A stretch of 64,000 nucleotides of DNA from positions 22,852 through 86,851 of the forward strand of contig CACZZO010000021.1 of the NCBI GenBank assembly GCA_902785755.1, read 5' to 3'. The position numbers and the translations under genes were made by a program. Of the stretch, positions 43,837-53,076 are shown piece by piece (position 1 is the stretch's first letter; each line of letters begins with the position of its first letter). The notes under the pieces were generated by a model, which worked only from the letters and a program-made list of their open reading frames with translations, was not told the origin of the DNA and did not search any database. The DNA is from an uncultured Bacteroidia bacterium (lineage in GTDB: Bacteria; Bacteroidota; Bacteroidia; Bacteroidales; F082).

Positions 43837-44417
43837 GGGTTGTCCTCCTTTCCATCATTGATCACCTCCACGCCGTCCTCTTGTTCGTAATAATAGGAAT
43901 AGTCTATGCCTTTCATGAAGATTTCGCGGTCGTCGATGCGGTCGGTCAGCGCCTGTGCCAACAAGGCCTTTATGCGGCTTACATCGGTCGTGCTTCTGTG
44001 CATGGCGTCAAGATAATCCTTCTTGTCAATCTTACTCCAATCTACACATCTCTTCATCCTTCTTTTGAAAATCAAGTCGAGCCAAATGCGCGTCGAGCGT
44101 CCGTTGCCCTCCATGAAAGGATGCGCCATGTTCATCTCCACATACTTGTCCACAATCTCATCGAAAGTCGTTTCGGGCATCGCCTCAATCATGCTCAAAT
44201 TCTGCAAAAGATATTCGGCACGGCAAAACAAGGTGCCGCCTTTCGAAATGGTTTTGGTGCGTATCTTGCCCGCAAAATCATAAAGCCCGCCAAAGAGATA
44301 GGCATGAATCTGCTGAAGGCACTGCACCGTGCCGGGATTAAGCGTGTCAAGAAAACCGCTATCAAAAAGGGTGTAGGCCTTTTCGAGACTTTTCCCATCA
44401 ATGGAATTCATACTCAT
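43833..44417 (-). CDS. Fic-family AMPylation-type enzyme within the type I RM operon
   Basis: 194 residues from the ATG at 44417, chosen because it overlaps the hsdM stop by 4 bp (ATGA); ATGs at 44432 and 44411 are alternatives. The Fic active-site loop is complete (HPFMEGNGRSTR, residues 99-110) with catalytic His and the phosphate-binding Arg. The upstream GGLYDFAGKIRTKTISKGG flap region is typical of the family. Fic enzymes transfer AMP or other phosphate-containing groups to target proteins. No inhibitory (S/T)xxxE(G/N) helix was recognised, so regulation is unclear. Its place between hsdM and hsdS with short overlaps suggests translation coupled to the restriction system. Confidence 0.88.
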   Translation of the reverse strand: MSMNSIDGKSLEKAYTLFDSGFLDTLNPGTVQCLQQIHAYLFGGLYDFAGKIRTKTISKGGTLFCRAEYLLQNLSMIEAMPETTFDEIVDKYVEMNMAHPFMEGNGRSTRIWLDLIFKRRMKRCVDWSKIDKKDYLDAMHRSTTDVSRIKALLAQALTDRIDDREIFMKGIDYSYYYEQEDGVEVINDGKEDNP

Positions 44418-46222
44418 TTCAGTTCCTCCCAAGCCTTTTGTATCTCGTTCATCAGCACGTTGGCCTCTTTGTTCAGCTGTGCAAGTTCACTGTGAATCTC
44501 GTTCATGCGCTCGTGGAAATCCACGCCGTCGTCTTCTTGTTCGGCCACGCCAACGTAGGCGCCCGGAGTCAGTGAGTAGTTCTTCTCCTCTATCTCTTGG
44601 ATGGTGGCCATCTTGCAAAGACCCAAAACATCCTGATAAGTGCCGTCCTCGCCAAATTTCGATACGAGCCATTCGCGCTGGCGGGCGGTTTCAAGCATGT
44701 CTTCTATTTCGGCAATCTTTGTGTTTTGTTCGGCTTCAATGCGTTTCTTGTCCTTGCGCGGCGCATCGGCAATCAGTTGTTTGGACTCGACTTTCTGTTT
44801 TTGTAAGGCTTCCTCAAGGGTAGCCACCGTTTGTCCGTTGAGGGCTTTGTCGTAATCAGTTACAAGTGCCTTGTATTTCTCTTTCTCGCCCCGATACAAA
44901 TGCACGATAGCCTGTAAATTGCGCAGTTGCCACTCCGTCCATTCGTTCAAGGTGCGGTCGACCACGGTGTAGTAGTTGCGGGCATCGATGAAGAGTACCT
45001 TGTAGCGGATGTCGGCGTTCTTGTTGCGGTCGAAGAACCACAGCGAGCAAGGCAGCGAGAGGGTATAAAAGAAGTTGTTGCCTACGCTCACCATCACATC
45101 CACGTCGCCCGTGCGGACGAGTTTTTCGCGGATGTCGCGGTCTTTGTTCGCGCTGTCGGTGGCCGAACTGGCCATCACGAAGCCTGCACGACCATGTTCA
45201 TTGAGATAGGCATAGAAATAACTGATCCAAAGGTAGTTGGCATTGCCCACTTCCTTGGTCTTGGCATTCACGCCCGGCAAGCCGAAGGGCAATCGTCCCG
45301 CTGCCGAAACCGACTCGGACTTCACCTTGTCCACATTGAAGGGCGGATTGGCCATCACATAGTCACACTTGCCCGCAAGGTTGAAAGCATCGTGGTAGAA
45401 CGAGTTGGCCTCGTCGCCCGAGATAATCTTGCCGTTCAGTCCGTGTACGGCCATGTTCATCAAGCAGAGCTGGGCGTTGTATTCCACCTTCTCCTGACCA
45501 AAGAAAGTCATTTGCGTGTTGGCGTTCATGCCGTTTTGGTTCACGAAATCCCCCGTCTGCACAAACATGCCACCACTGCCACAAGCGGGGTCGAGCATCA
45601 CGCCTTGCTTGGGTTCCAACACATTGACCAGCATCTTCACCAACGACTTGGGCGTAAAAAACACGCCATCGTCGCTGGCCACGGCACGGGCAAACTTGGA
45701 GAGGAAATACTCGTAGATGCGCCCGATGATGTCGCCGCCTACCTCATCGATGGTCTTGTTGTTGAAAATACGGAGCAGCTCGCGCAGAAGGTCATCGGCA
45801 AACATCGTGTAGGTCTTGGGCAACACGCCCGTCAGCTGTTCGCTTTGGTCTTCCACAAGTTGCATGGCATTGTTGACGGCCTCGCCCAACGAGTTGATGT
45901 CGTGTCCGTCCTTGCTTTTCAGATGGGCATCGATGATGTTATCGGGCAGATTCACCAAATAATCGAACTGGGCTTCCTTGGGCAGGAAAAGCGCGCTTTT
46001 GGCGGCAAAGTCACTGGGTTCCACGGGCATCACGCGGCCATTGCGCATGGGTCGGTTTTGCAAGATTTCAGCCTCTACCTTTTTATATCGGCTATAGGCA
46101 TAACGCAGAAAAAGCAAAGCCAAAACAGGCATGCAATATTGATTGCTGGTCAGTTTGCTGCCTTGTCGGAGCAGGTCAGCCGACTCCCAAAGTTCAGATT
46201 CGAGTTTTCGTATGTTGATCAT
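44414..46222 (-). CDS. hsdM: Type I restriction enzyme, M (DNA adenine methyltransferase) subunit
   Basis: 602 residues. The N-terminal helical domain starts INIRKLESELWESADLLRQG. The catalytic domain has the SAM-binding motif DPACGSGG (211-218) and the adenine-pocket motif NPPF (292-295), preceded by the GVFFTPKSLV block. HsdM with HsdS methylates adenine in the recognition site and, with HsdR, forms the restriction complex. The C-terminal part (about 430-602) has a long coiled region (KQKVESKQLIADAPRKDKKR). It is first in the operon with a good promoter at 46245-46277. Confidence 0.93.
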   Translation of the reverse strand: MINIRKLESELWESADLLRQGSKLTSNQYCMPVLALLFLRYAYSRYKKVEAEILQNRPMRNGRVMPVEPSDFAAKSALFLPKEAQFDYLVNLPDNIIDAHLKSKDGHDINSLGEAVNNAMQLVEDQSEQLTGVLPKTYTMFADDLLRELLRIFNNKTIDEVGGDIIGRIYEYFLSKFARAVASDDGVFFTPKSLVKMLVNVLEPKQGVMLDPACGSGGMFVQTGDFVNQNGMNANTQMTFFGQEKVEYNAQLCLMNMAVHGLNGKIISGDEANSFYHDAFNLAGKCDYVMANPPFNVDKVKSESVSAAGRLPFGLPGVNAKTKEVGNANYLWISYFYAYLNEHGRAGFVMASSATDSANKDRDIREKLVRTGDVDVMVSVGNNFFYTLSLPCSLWFFDRNKNADIRYKVLFIDARNYYTVVDRTLNEWTEWQLRNLQAIVHLYRGEKEKYKALVTDYDKALNGQTVATLEEALQKQKVESKQLIADAPRKDKKRIEAEQNTKIAEIEDMLETARQREWLVSKFGEDGTYQDVLGLCKMATIQEIEEKNYSLTPGAYVGVAEQEDDGVDFHERMNEIHSELAQLNKEANVLMNEIQKAWEELK

Positions 46223-46244
46223 TGCATTTGGTGGTTATAAACTA

Positions 46245-46277
46245 CAAAAATACAACTTTTTTCGGTGTTAATTCAAA
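46245..46277 (-). promoter_or_regulatory. Promoter of the type I restriction operon
   Basis: On the minus strand TTTG (46274-46277), 21 bp, TATTTTTG (46245-46252): a good Bacteroidota -33/-7 pair, giving a leader of about 15 nt before hsdM. Confidence 0.6.
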
Positions 46278-46414
46278 TATCTTTTTGAAAACAGCAAAAA
46301 CAGCCGTTTGGCTTGACTTCATAATACCAACAACAAACCGCTTGGACAAATCAAATATATAGTATGGGTTAAAGATTCAAAACTCAAAACAGGTGAAAAA
46401 ACCAAAGAAAACCG

Positions 46415-46422
46415 TATTTTTG
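46415..46422 (+). promoter_or_regulatory. -7 element for tex
   Basis: TATTTTTG matches TAnnTTTG. The start would fall near 46429, about 14 nt before the ATG at 46443. No clear -33 element. Confidence 0.45.
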
Positions 46423-46442
46423 CGCTTCAAAACTTGAAAAAT

Positions 46443-48581
46443 ATGCCTAATACCATAGACTTCGCCCCGCAAATCGCGCAGGAACTCAACTTGGCCGCGC
46501 ACCATGTGGCCAACGTCATTCGCCTTTTCGACGAAGGCGCAACCATCCCTTTCATCGCCCGCTACCGCAAGGAAATGACAGGCACAATGAACGAGGAGAA
46601 CGTGGCCGCCGTGCAGAAACGCCTCGAACAACTCGTTGAATTACAGAAACGTAAGGAAAGCGTCATAGCCTCCATCCGCGAACAGGAGAAACTCACGCCC
46701 GAATTGGAGCAGAAGATACTGAACGCCAAGACCTTGCAGGAAGTAGAGGATTTGTATCTCCCCTACAAGCCCAAACGCCGCACTCGCGCCGCCATCGCCC
46801 GCGAGAAGGGTTTGGAGCCGCTTGCCGCGCAAATCATGGCGCAAAACGTGGATATGGTGGACCGCCTCGCAGCGCGTTATGTCAATGCGGGCAAAGGCGT
46901 GAACGATGTGGAAGAAGCCCTGCAAGGGGCGAAAGACATCATGGCCGAGTGGGTTTCGGAGAACATCAACGGGCGCAACCGTATCCGCAAGATTTTCCAC
47001 TTGCAGGGCGACATCAGTTCCGCCGTGGTGAAAGGCAAGGAAGAGGAAGGCAAGACCTACCAACAGTATTTCGATTTCCGCGAGCCGATTTCGCAGGCAC
47101 CATCGCACCGACTTTTGGCCTTGTTCCGCGCCGAGGATGAAGGTATGGTGAAACTGAAAATCAAGGTGGACGATGATTTTGTGCTCAATTCGTTGGAAAG
47201 CATCTTCTTGAAGAACGACAACGAATCGTCGGAGCTTGTGCGCGAGGCCATTGCCGACTCTTGGAAACGCCTTTTGGAGCCGAGCATCGAGACCGAAATC
47301 CGCAATTATTATAAGGAGAAGGCCGACGAGACCGCCATCCGCGTTTTTGCCGAGAACCTGAAACAGTTGCTCCTCGCCGCCCCGATGGGCCAGAAGCGCG
47401 TCCTCGCCATCGACCCGGGTTTCCGCACGGGCTGCAAGGTGGTGGTCTTGAGCGAAACAGGCGCATTGTTGCACAACGAAACCATCTATCCCCATCCGCC
47501 CAAGTCGGACACGGTGGGCGCGACGCGCAAAATCAAGAGCCTCGTGGATGCCTATAGAATCAAGGTCATCGCCATCGGCAACGGCACGGCGGGACGCGAG
47601 ACCGAGGACTTCATCCGCTCCATCAAATTCGACCGCGACCTGATGGCCGTGATGGTGAGCGAAAGCGGCGCGTCGGTCTATTCCGCCTCGAAAATCGCCC
47701 GCGACGAGTTCCCCGACTACGACATCACTGTGCGCGGCGCGGTCAGCATCGGGCGAAGACTGATGGACCCCTTGGCCGAGTTGGTGAAAATCGACCCGAA
47801 GAGCATCGGTGTGGGACAATACCAGCACGATGTCGATCAAAAGAAACTCGGTGAGAGCCTCGACCAAACCGTGGAAAGTTGCGTGAACGCCGTAGGCGTG
47901 GAACTGAACACGGCCAGCCAGCAACTGCTTTCTTACGTCAGCGGCGTTGGCCCAAGTTTGGCCTCCAACATCATCACCTATCGCGAAGAAAATGGCGGTT
48001 TCAAGAGCCGCAAGCAACTCAAGGAAGTGCCGCGCCTCGGCGACAAAGCCTTTGAGCAATGTGCGGGCTTTTTGCGCATCCATAACGGCGAAAATCCACT
48101 TGACCAAAGCGCCGTCCATCCAGAAAGTTACCACATCGTTGAAAAAATGGCCAAGTCGCTGAACGTGAAAGTGAAAGACCTCATCGGCAACAAGGAACTC
48201 ATCGCGAAAATCAAGCCGGAAAACTTCGTGGAAAAAGACTTCGGCTTGGAGACCATCAACGACATTTTGACCGAATTGGACAAGCCCGGTCGTGACCCAA
48301 GAAAGACTTTTGAAGCCTTCGAGTTCGACAAGAACATCCGCGAGGTCAAGGACTTGCGTGCCGGAATGACCTTGAATGGCATCGTGACTAACATCACCGC
48401 TTTTGGCGCGTTTGTCGATATTGGCGTGCATCAGGACGGCCTCGTCCACATCAGCCAAATGGCCGACCATTACATCAAAGACCCGAATGAAGTGGTGCAT
48501 CTGAACCAAAAAGTCCGCGTGAAGGTTTTGGAGGTCGATGCGAACAGAAACAGGATTAGTTTGACGATGAAACTGCAATAA
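46443..48581 (+). CDS. tex: Tex-family S1 RNA-binding protein
   Basis: 712 residues from ATG 46443 (MPNTIDFAPQIAQEL); an upstream TTG at 46434 lies too close to the predicted transcription start. Domains in order: Tex N-terminal helical region (about 1-190, ATIPFIARYRKEMTG), YqgF/RNase H-like domain (KRVLAIDPGFRTGCKVVVL, about 320-450), helix-hairpin-helix pair (LSYVSGVGPSLASNI, then VPRLGDKAFEQCAGFL, about 495-560), and a C-terminal S1 domain (GMTLNGIVTNITAFGAFVDI to RISLTMKL). Tex is a conserved nucleic-acid-binding factor linked to transcription and RNA metabolism; exact activity is unsettled. It is complete, with a conventional length. Confidence 0.93.
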   Translation: MPNTIDFAPQIAQELNLAAHHVANVIRLFDEGATIPFIARYRKEMTGTMNEENVAAVQKRLEQLVELQKRKESVIASIREQEKLTPELEQKILNAKTLQEVEDLYLPYKPKRRTRAAIAREKGLEPLAAQIMAQNVDMVDRLAARYVNAGKGVNDVEEALQGAKDIMAEWVSENINGRNRIRKIFHLQGDISSAVVKGKEEEGKTYQQYFDFREPISQAPSHRLLALFRAEDEGMVKLKIKVDDDFVLNSLESIFLKNDNESSELVREAIADSWKRLLEPSIETEIRNYYKEKADETAIRVFAENLKQLLLAAPMGQKRVLAIDPGFRTGCKVVVLSETGALLHNETIYPHPPKSDTVGATRKIKSLVDAYRIKVIAIGNGTAGRETEDFIRSIKFDRDLMAVMVSESGASVYSASKIARDEFPDYDITVRGAVSIGRRLMDPLAELVKIDPKSIGVGQYQHDVDQKKLGESLDQTVESCVNAVGVELNTASQQLLSYVSGVGPSLASNIITYREENGGFKSRKQLKEVPRLGDKAFEQCAGFLRIHNGENPLDQSAVHPESYHIVEKMAKSLNVKVKDLIGNKELIAKIKPENFVEKDFGLETINDILTELDKPGRDPRKTFEAFEFDKNIREVKDLRAGMTLNGIVTNITAFGAFVDIGVHQDGLVHISQMADHYIKDPNEVVHLNQKVRVKVLEVDANRNRISLTMKLQ

Positions 48582-48633
48582 AAACTACCAAATCGACAAA
48601 AATGCGATTTAAAGCAAAATTTTTGTCCAAAAA

Positions 48634-48665
48634 TTTGCATTTGTAAAACAAGACATCTATTTTTG
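48634..48665 (+). promoter_or_regulatory. Promoter of the C10 protease gene
   Basis: TTTG (48634-48637), 20 bp, TATTTTTG (48658-48665): a near-ideal Bacteroidota promoter. Predicted start near 48672 argues for translation from the ATG at 48686 rather than 48674. Confidence 0.6.
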
Positions 48666-48685
48666 CAGCTAAAATGACATTTATT

Positions 48686-51127
48686 ATGACTAAATTGATT
48701 AAACCGCTTTGTTTATGCATCATTGTTTTCGGGCTGTACCTTTCCTCAACCGCCAACCCTGTCGAACTGCAAACAGCCCAATCCGTTGCTGCCAAGTTCA
48801 TGGGCACCAACGATTTGCAGCTTTCTGCGACTTATCGAACCAGCAAAAACATTGCCGCCTTCTATGTCTTCAACACCGCTGACGGCTTCGTCATCGTTTC
48901 AGCCGACGACTGCGAAACGCCCATCATCGGCTATTCGCATGAAGGCCGTTTCGACCCGAACAATGTCCCCGTGCAGATGGTTGGTTATCTTCAGGATTTC
49001 GTCGACAGAATCCAATACGGCATTGAAAACCAAATCGTTGCCGATGAAGTCACGGCAAGGCAATGGCAACTCGTGAAAGCCACGGGGCAACTCAACGGCA
49101 ACAAGGCCGCCAAATCCGTCGGGCCTTTGCTGACCGACAAATGGAACCAAGGCTGCCGCTACAACAGTCTCTGCCCCGAAATGGGTGGTCCCTGCGGCCA
49201 TGCCGAAGCGGGCTGTGTGGCCATAGCTATGGCACAAATCATGCACTATTGGGGCTATCCGACTATAGGTTGGGGGTCTCATTCCTATTCCAATGCGGGC
49301 GAGGTACTTTCCGCCAATTTCGGCAACACCACCTACGACTGGGAGCACATGCCCGATTCGCTGACCGAAAACTCAAGCGAGGCCGAGATTGAGGCCGTGG
49401 CCACCTTGATTTACCATTGTGGCGTGGCGGTGAAGATGAATTATGGAATCAATGGTTCTCTTGCCGATCATACCATCATCGCAGATGCCATGCTCCGATA
49501 TTTCAGTTATTCCAAACGTGTCCATCGGGAAAAGCTATCCGATTACGGCAACGAAGAATGGATGTCATTGTTGAAAAACAACCTTGACCAGCAACAGCCC
49601 ATATTATATGTAGCTTACGGTAGTGGCGGCCATGCTTTTGTCTGCGATGGCTATGACGACAACAACCTTTTCCATTTCAACTGGGGATGGGGCGGCAATG
49701 GAAACGGTTACTACGCTATTGGCAACCTGAATCCAATCGGATACAATTTCAACGACAGCAATTCAGCCATCATCGACATTATCCCGCAATATGAGCCGTA
49801 CCAAGTCAACGTTCCAATCATTCCCGCCACGGCAGGCAGCGTTGAAGGATGCGGAGAATACCATCACGGCGAGCAGTGTACGCTTACGGCTATTCCAACC
49901 GAAAACAGCACCTTTCATTGTTGGAAAAGAAACGGACAGATTGTAGCCTTCAACCCGACTTACACCTTTGAAGTTTTGGAAGACATCAACAACCTTGAAG
50001 CCAACTTCAGTTTGCCCCTTGTCAAGCAAATTGAGGCTTGTTGCGTCCCCGATTCGGTCAATCCCAACGATTCTTGCGTGAGCCTGACATGGATTCCTGA
50101 AGATACCCAATGGAACCTTCTGAAACAATTTGCAAACCACGGGGAAAAAAATGTAGCAACCGACGGCGAGTTCCTCTATACGAGTTATTACGATATACAA
50201 TACTCAAATCCAGTCTCATTTGCATTTGGAAAATACACTTTGGACGGTGATTTGGTGGAGTTTTTTTCCATAAATGACTATTTTTATGTCCCCAATTTGA
50301 CCTATGACGGAAATTACTTCTATTGCAAGAACAACTATGCTGGTTTTTCTATAAATGAAGGTTACAAGATTTATTGCGTCGATCTTGCCAACAAAAGGAT
50401 TATCGACAGCATCAGCACAAGTATAGAGATGCGCAATATTGCTTATGACCCTGATAATGACGGTTTTTGGCTCGTTGAAGATCGTAATTTATTCTCGAGT
50501 AAATTGGCTCTCGTCAATCGTCAAGGGCAAAGAATTGTTTACAGTCCCAACTTTCCATTTCTTATTTTGGGATTCGGATACATAAAAGCCAAAGATGGAA
50601 GTCCTCATTTGCTATTGATGGGAGGTGGAAGGGTCTACGATTATGACATCACTGCAAGACGCCTCAACGACTATCCTTTGATGACTTTTGATGATGGAAA
50701 CACATTCAGTGTCAATACTGGGAAATACGACGGGAAAGATGCCATGTTTGTCACTATTGACAGCACTGTTCGCATCTATGAAATCAGAAGCACGCTATCC
50801 CAAATCACGGGATACAGGATTTATCGTGCCGACAACAACGAACACACCACCATGCTTGCCGAAGATGTCTCCGAATCGTCGTTCATCGACTCGACTTGGA
50901 AAGACGCTCTTGCAGGCCTATACCGGTACGGAATAAGCTCGGTGTTTTCCAACGGTGTAGAATCGGAAATCATCTGGTCCGACTTCATCGAAAAGACAAA
51001 TTTCGCCATCGACGAAAACATTGACCACCTGACAGACCCGACCGTCCAGAAAGTCATCGAAAACGGGCATATCGTCATCATCAAGGACGGGAAACGCTAC
51101 ACGATGATGGGGCAAGAATTGAAATAA
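48686..51127 (+). CDS. Secreted C10 (streptopain-type) cysteine protease
   Basis: 813 residues from the second ATG. Signal peptide LCLCIIVFGLYLSSTAN. Residues about 25-140 form the Spi/prodomain type propeptide (VAAKFMGT, FVIVSADD, PIIGYSHEG). The catalytic domain has Cys177 in AGCVAIAMAQIMHYWG, His316 in GGHAFVCDGYD, and the family FNWGWGG (331-337). After about 350 comes an InlB/Listeria-Bacteroides-repeat-like stretch (ATAGSVEGCGEYHHGEQC), then a beta-rich region, and a C-terminal tail (ENGHIVIIKDGKRYTMMGQ) like T9SS-type sorting ends. This predicts export to the cell surface, where family members degrade host or dietary proteins. A beta-barrel gene starts 68 bp later. Confidence 0.88.
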   Translation: MTKLIKPLCLCIIVFGLYLSSTANPVELQTAQSVAAKFMGTNDLQLSATYRTSKNIAAFYVFNTADGFVIVSADDCETPIIGYSHEGRFDPNNVPVQMVGYLQDFVDRIQYGIENQIVADEVTARQWQLVKATGQLNGNKAAKSVGPLLTDKWNQGCRYNSLCPEMGGPCGHAEAGCVAIAMAQIMHYWGYPTIGWGSHSYSNAGEVLSANFGNTTYDWEHMPDSLTENSSEAEIEAVATLIYHCGVAVKMNYGINGSLADHTIIADAMLRYFSYSKRVHREKLSDYGNEEWMSLLKNNLDQQQPILYVAYGSGGHAFVCDGYDDNNLFHFNWGWGGNGNGYYAIGNLNPIGYNFNDSNSAIIDIIPQYEPYQVNVPIIPATAGSVEGCGEYHHGEQCTLTAIPTENSTFHCWKRNGQIVAFNPTYTFEVLEDINNLEANFSLPLVKQIEACCVPDSVNPNDSCVSLTWIPEDTQWNLLKQFANHGEKNVATDGEFLYTSYYDIQYSNPVSFAFGKYTLDGDLVEFFSINDYFYVPNLTYDGNYFYCKNNYAGFSINEGYKIYCVDLANKRIIDSISTSIEMRNIAYDPDNDGFWLVEDRNLFSSKLALVNRQGQRIVYSPNFPFLILGFGYIKAKDGSPHLLLMGGGRVYDYDITARRLNDYPLMTFDDGNTFSVNTGKYDGKDAMFVTIDSTVRIYEIRSTLSQITGYRIYRADNNEHTTMLAEDVSESSFIDSTWKDALAGLYRYGISSVFSNGVESEIIWSDFIEKTNFAIDENIDHLTDPTVQKVIENGHIVIIKDGKRYTMMGQELK

Positions 51128-51195
51128 TGCGGTTTTTCACCATTGTCTACAATAAAACACGCCAAAATCAGTTAATCCATAAATTGAATTCAAAA

Positions 51196-52056
51196 ATGAA
51201 GAGATTCGGAATCATTAGCCTTTTGTTGGCCTTCACGATGGCCGCCCCTGCCTTGCTCCATGCGCAAATCATTAAAGGTGAGCTGTTTGTAGGCGGCAAC
51301 GCAACTCAGGTGGACGGCGACGAATGTTATCACTACCGCAAATTTGGTGTCCATGCCGGCGCAGGTGCCTTGATACCCATCACAAATTGGATGGATGTGG
51401 GATTGGAAGTGCTGTTCAACCAAAAAGGGGCATACAAGGGCGATTCCATCAACCCTCACCTCGGGCTTTACACTGGCCGCTACAACCTGCGACTGAATTA
51501 TGCGGAAGTCCCTGTCATGGTGTACTTTACGGACAAAAACCGATACAGCATTGGCTTAGGTGTTTCATACGGGCGCGTAGTCGGACTGAAGGAATCCATA
51601 AACGGCAACCCAACCGCCATCGGCATTGGCGATGGCCAACTGCACTGGCGCGAAGAAAGTGCTTCGTTACCCGACATTGGTAAAGACAAAACCATCGATG
51701 AACTGATTAATCACGTCTACGAAGCGGGCTATTCCCAAGATGCAGACCTCGAAACCTTGATTCCCAGCGTCATCAAAAACTCCGAGAACTACCGTGGCCG
51801 CGATTTCAGCATCTGTGTCGATGCACGCATACGCATTTGGGAAGGCATACATGCCGAGTTTCGCTACCAATATTCGCTGCTACCCATCCGCACAAGGCTT
51901 TTCTACAAAGACCGTGAAGAAACCCACCTGAAAGTGGATGACCTGAGAGTGCAGCCCCTGCAACTCCAATACAACAACACCCTGACACTGAGAGTGGTAT
52001 ATATCTTCAACGAGCGGAGAAGCGCCTCCAACAAAAACGCCACGAAGAAGCAATAA
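51196..52056 (+). CDS. Outer-membrane beta-barrel protein (PorT-like)
   Basis: 286 residues from ATG 51196 (MKRFGIISLLLAFTMAAPALLHAQ, clean signal peptide); an upstream in-frame ATG at 51125 overlaps the protease stop and would spoil the signal. The mature part is rich in alternating beta strands: GELFVGGNATQVDG, GVHAGAGALIPI, WMDVGLEVLFNQKGAYKG, YSIGLGVSYGRVVG and a final LTLRVVYIFN. This resembles small PorT-family barrels of Bacteroidales. It probably shares transcription with the C10 protease. The specific role is unknown. Confidence 0.7.
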   Translation: MKRFGIISLLLAFTMAAPALLHAQIIKGELFVGGNATQVDGDECYHYRKFGVHAGAGALIPITNWMDVGLEVLFNQKGAYKGDSINPHLGLYTGRYNLRLNYAEVPVMVYFTDKNRYSIGLGVSYGRVVGLKESINGNPTAIGIGDGQLHWREESASLPDIGKDKTIDELINHVYEAGYSQDADLETLIPSVIKNSENYRGRDFSICVDARIRIWEGIHAEFRYQYSLLPIRTRLFYKDREETHLKVDDLRVQPLQLQYNNTLTLRVVYIFNERRSASNKNATKKQ

Positions 52057-52059
52057 CCA

Positions 52060-52352
52060 GCCCCGAAGGGGCGACAGAACATAGGCAGGCGGTGTAAACC
52101 CCTGCCGAAAAACACCGAATACCAACCAGCCCCGAAGGGGCGACAGAATATAGGCAGGCGGTGTAAACCCCTGCCGAAAACAGAATATAGGCAGGCGGTG
52201 TAAACCCCTGCCGAAAAAACACCGAATACCAACCAGCCCCGAAGGGGCGACAGAACATAGGCAGGCGGTGTAAACCCCTGCCGAAAAAACACCGAATACC
52301 AACCAGCCCCGAAGGGGCGACAGAATATAGGCAGTGTAAACCCCTGCCGAAG
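52060..52352. repeat. REP array (about four 69-bp units)
   Basis: Units begin with GCCCC-GAA-GGGGC at 52060, 52129, 52236 and 52306, each followed by a GGCAGG..GTGTAAACCCCTGCC palindrome. Spacings are 69, 107 and 70 bp; the 107 gap contains an extra 38-bp second palindrome. It sits between convergent genes. The same family occurs at 30347-30443, and the 69-bp period equals that of the array beside hsdR. Confidence 0.8.
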
Positions 52353-52362
52353 GGCGACAGAT

Positions 52363-53076
52363 TTACAACCCCAAATAATAATCCTTCAAAAACTCGCGAT
52401 ATTGCGGGGTGAATTGGTTGTTTGCATCGCGGATGGCAAATGTTTCTTCCTGAATCCCAACATTTTGTGCAAAACCCAATTCCAAATTGACGCGATTGGG
52501 TTCTTTTCCCTCGATTGGGATGATTGTCATCCTTTTATGCAGGAAAATCCCATGGTTTTCCGCTGTTTTCAAAAACGCCACCGACATATCATAAGGCAAC
52601 ACGACCGACAATCGGCCATCAGGCTTCAGCACTCGCCGAACCACTTGGCAAATCGTGGCATACGACAAGCCTGCGTCGTTGTGCCTCGCCCGACTTTTCC
52701 GCACCGAGTCGCACTTGGAGAAACGGTTGAAAAACGGCGGGTTGGAAACGATGAGGTCGTATTTTTTATTCGGCTGAAAATCAACAATATCAATGCAATA
52801 AGCCTGCAATTGGTCGCGCCACTGCGAAGCCTCGAAATTAATCGTTGCCTCCTCAATGGAAGCCGCGTCAATATCCACCGCATCCACTTGGCTTACACCT
52901 TTTTGCGAAAGCATCAAAGGCAAAAGCCCACAGCCCGTGCCAATGTCCAAGACAACATCCGTAGGCTTGACTTCCGTCCAGCGACCGAGCAAAATGGCAT
53001 CGGTGCCCACTTTCATCGTCGAGCGGTGATGGTAGAGGCTGAAATGCTTGAAGTGGAAAGGGCGTGCGTCGGTCAT
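52363..53076 (-). CDS. trmN6: tRNA1(Val) adenine-37 N6-methyltransferase (TrmN6/YfiC)
   Basis: 237 residues. Rossmann methyltransferase with SAM motif VLDIGTGCGLLPLML, acidic loop VDAVDIDAASIEEA and catalytic NPPFF (in DLIVSNPPFFN), the motif of N6-adenine methyltransferases. The opening FHFKHFSLYHHRSTMKVGTDAILLG is characteristic of TrmN6, which methylates A37 in tRNA1(Val). Its ATG overlaps the rimM stop by 4 bp, so the two are translationally coupled. Confidence 0.88.
   Translation of the reverse strand: MTDARPFHFKHFSLYHHRSTMKVGTDAILLGRWTEVKPTDVVLDIGTGCGLLPLMLSQKGVSQVDAVDIDAASIEEATINFEASQWRDQLQAYCIDIVDFQPNKKYDLIVSNPPFFNRFSKCDSVRKSRARHNDAGLSYATICQVVRRVLKPDGRLSVVLPYDMSVAFLKTAENHGIFLHKRMTIIPIEGKEPNRVNLELGFAQNVGIQEETFAIRDANNQFTPQYREFLKDYYLGL

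Noticed and set aside
44927..46240. 437-codon plus-strand open frame
   Set aside because: Antisense of hsdM, which has intact SAM and NPPF motifs.
46641..48578. 645-codon minus-strand open frame
   Set aside because: Antisense of tex, whose own domains are complete and conserved.
51880..52302. Overlapping repetitive minus-strand frames
   Set aside because: Read from the REP array at 52060-52352 and the antisense of the beta-barrel gene.
52060..52352. CRISPR array
   Set aside because: Units are palindromic REP elements with conserved sequence throughout and no unique spacers; no cas genes nearby.
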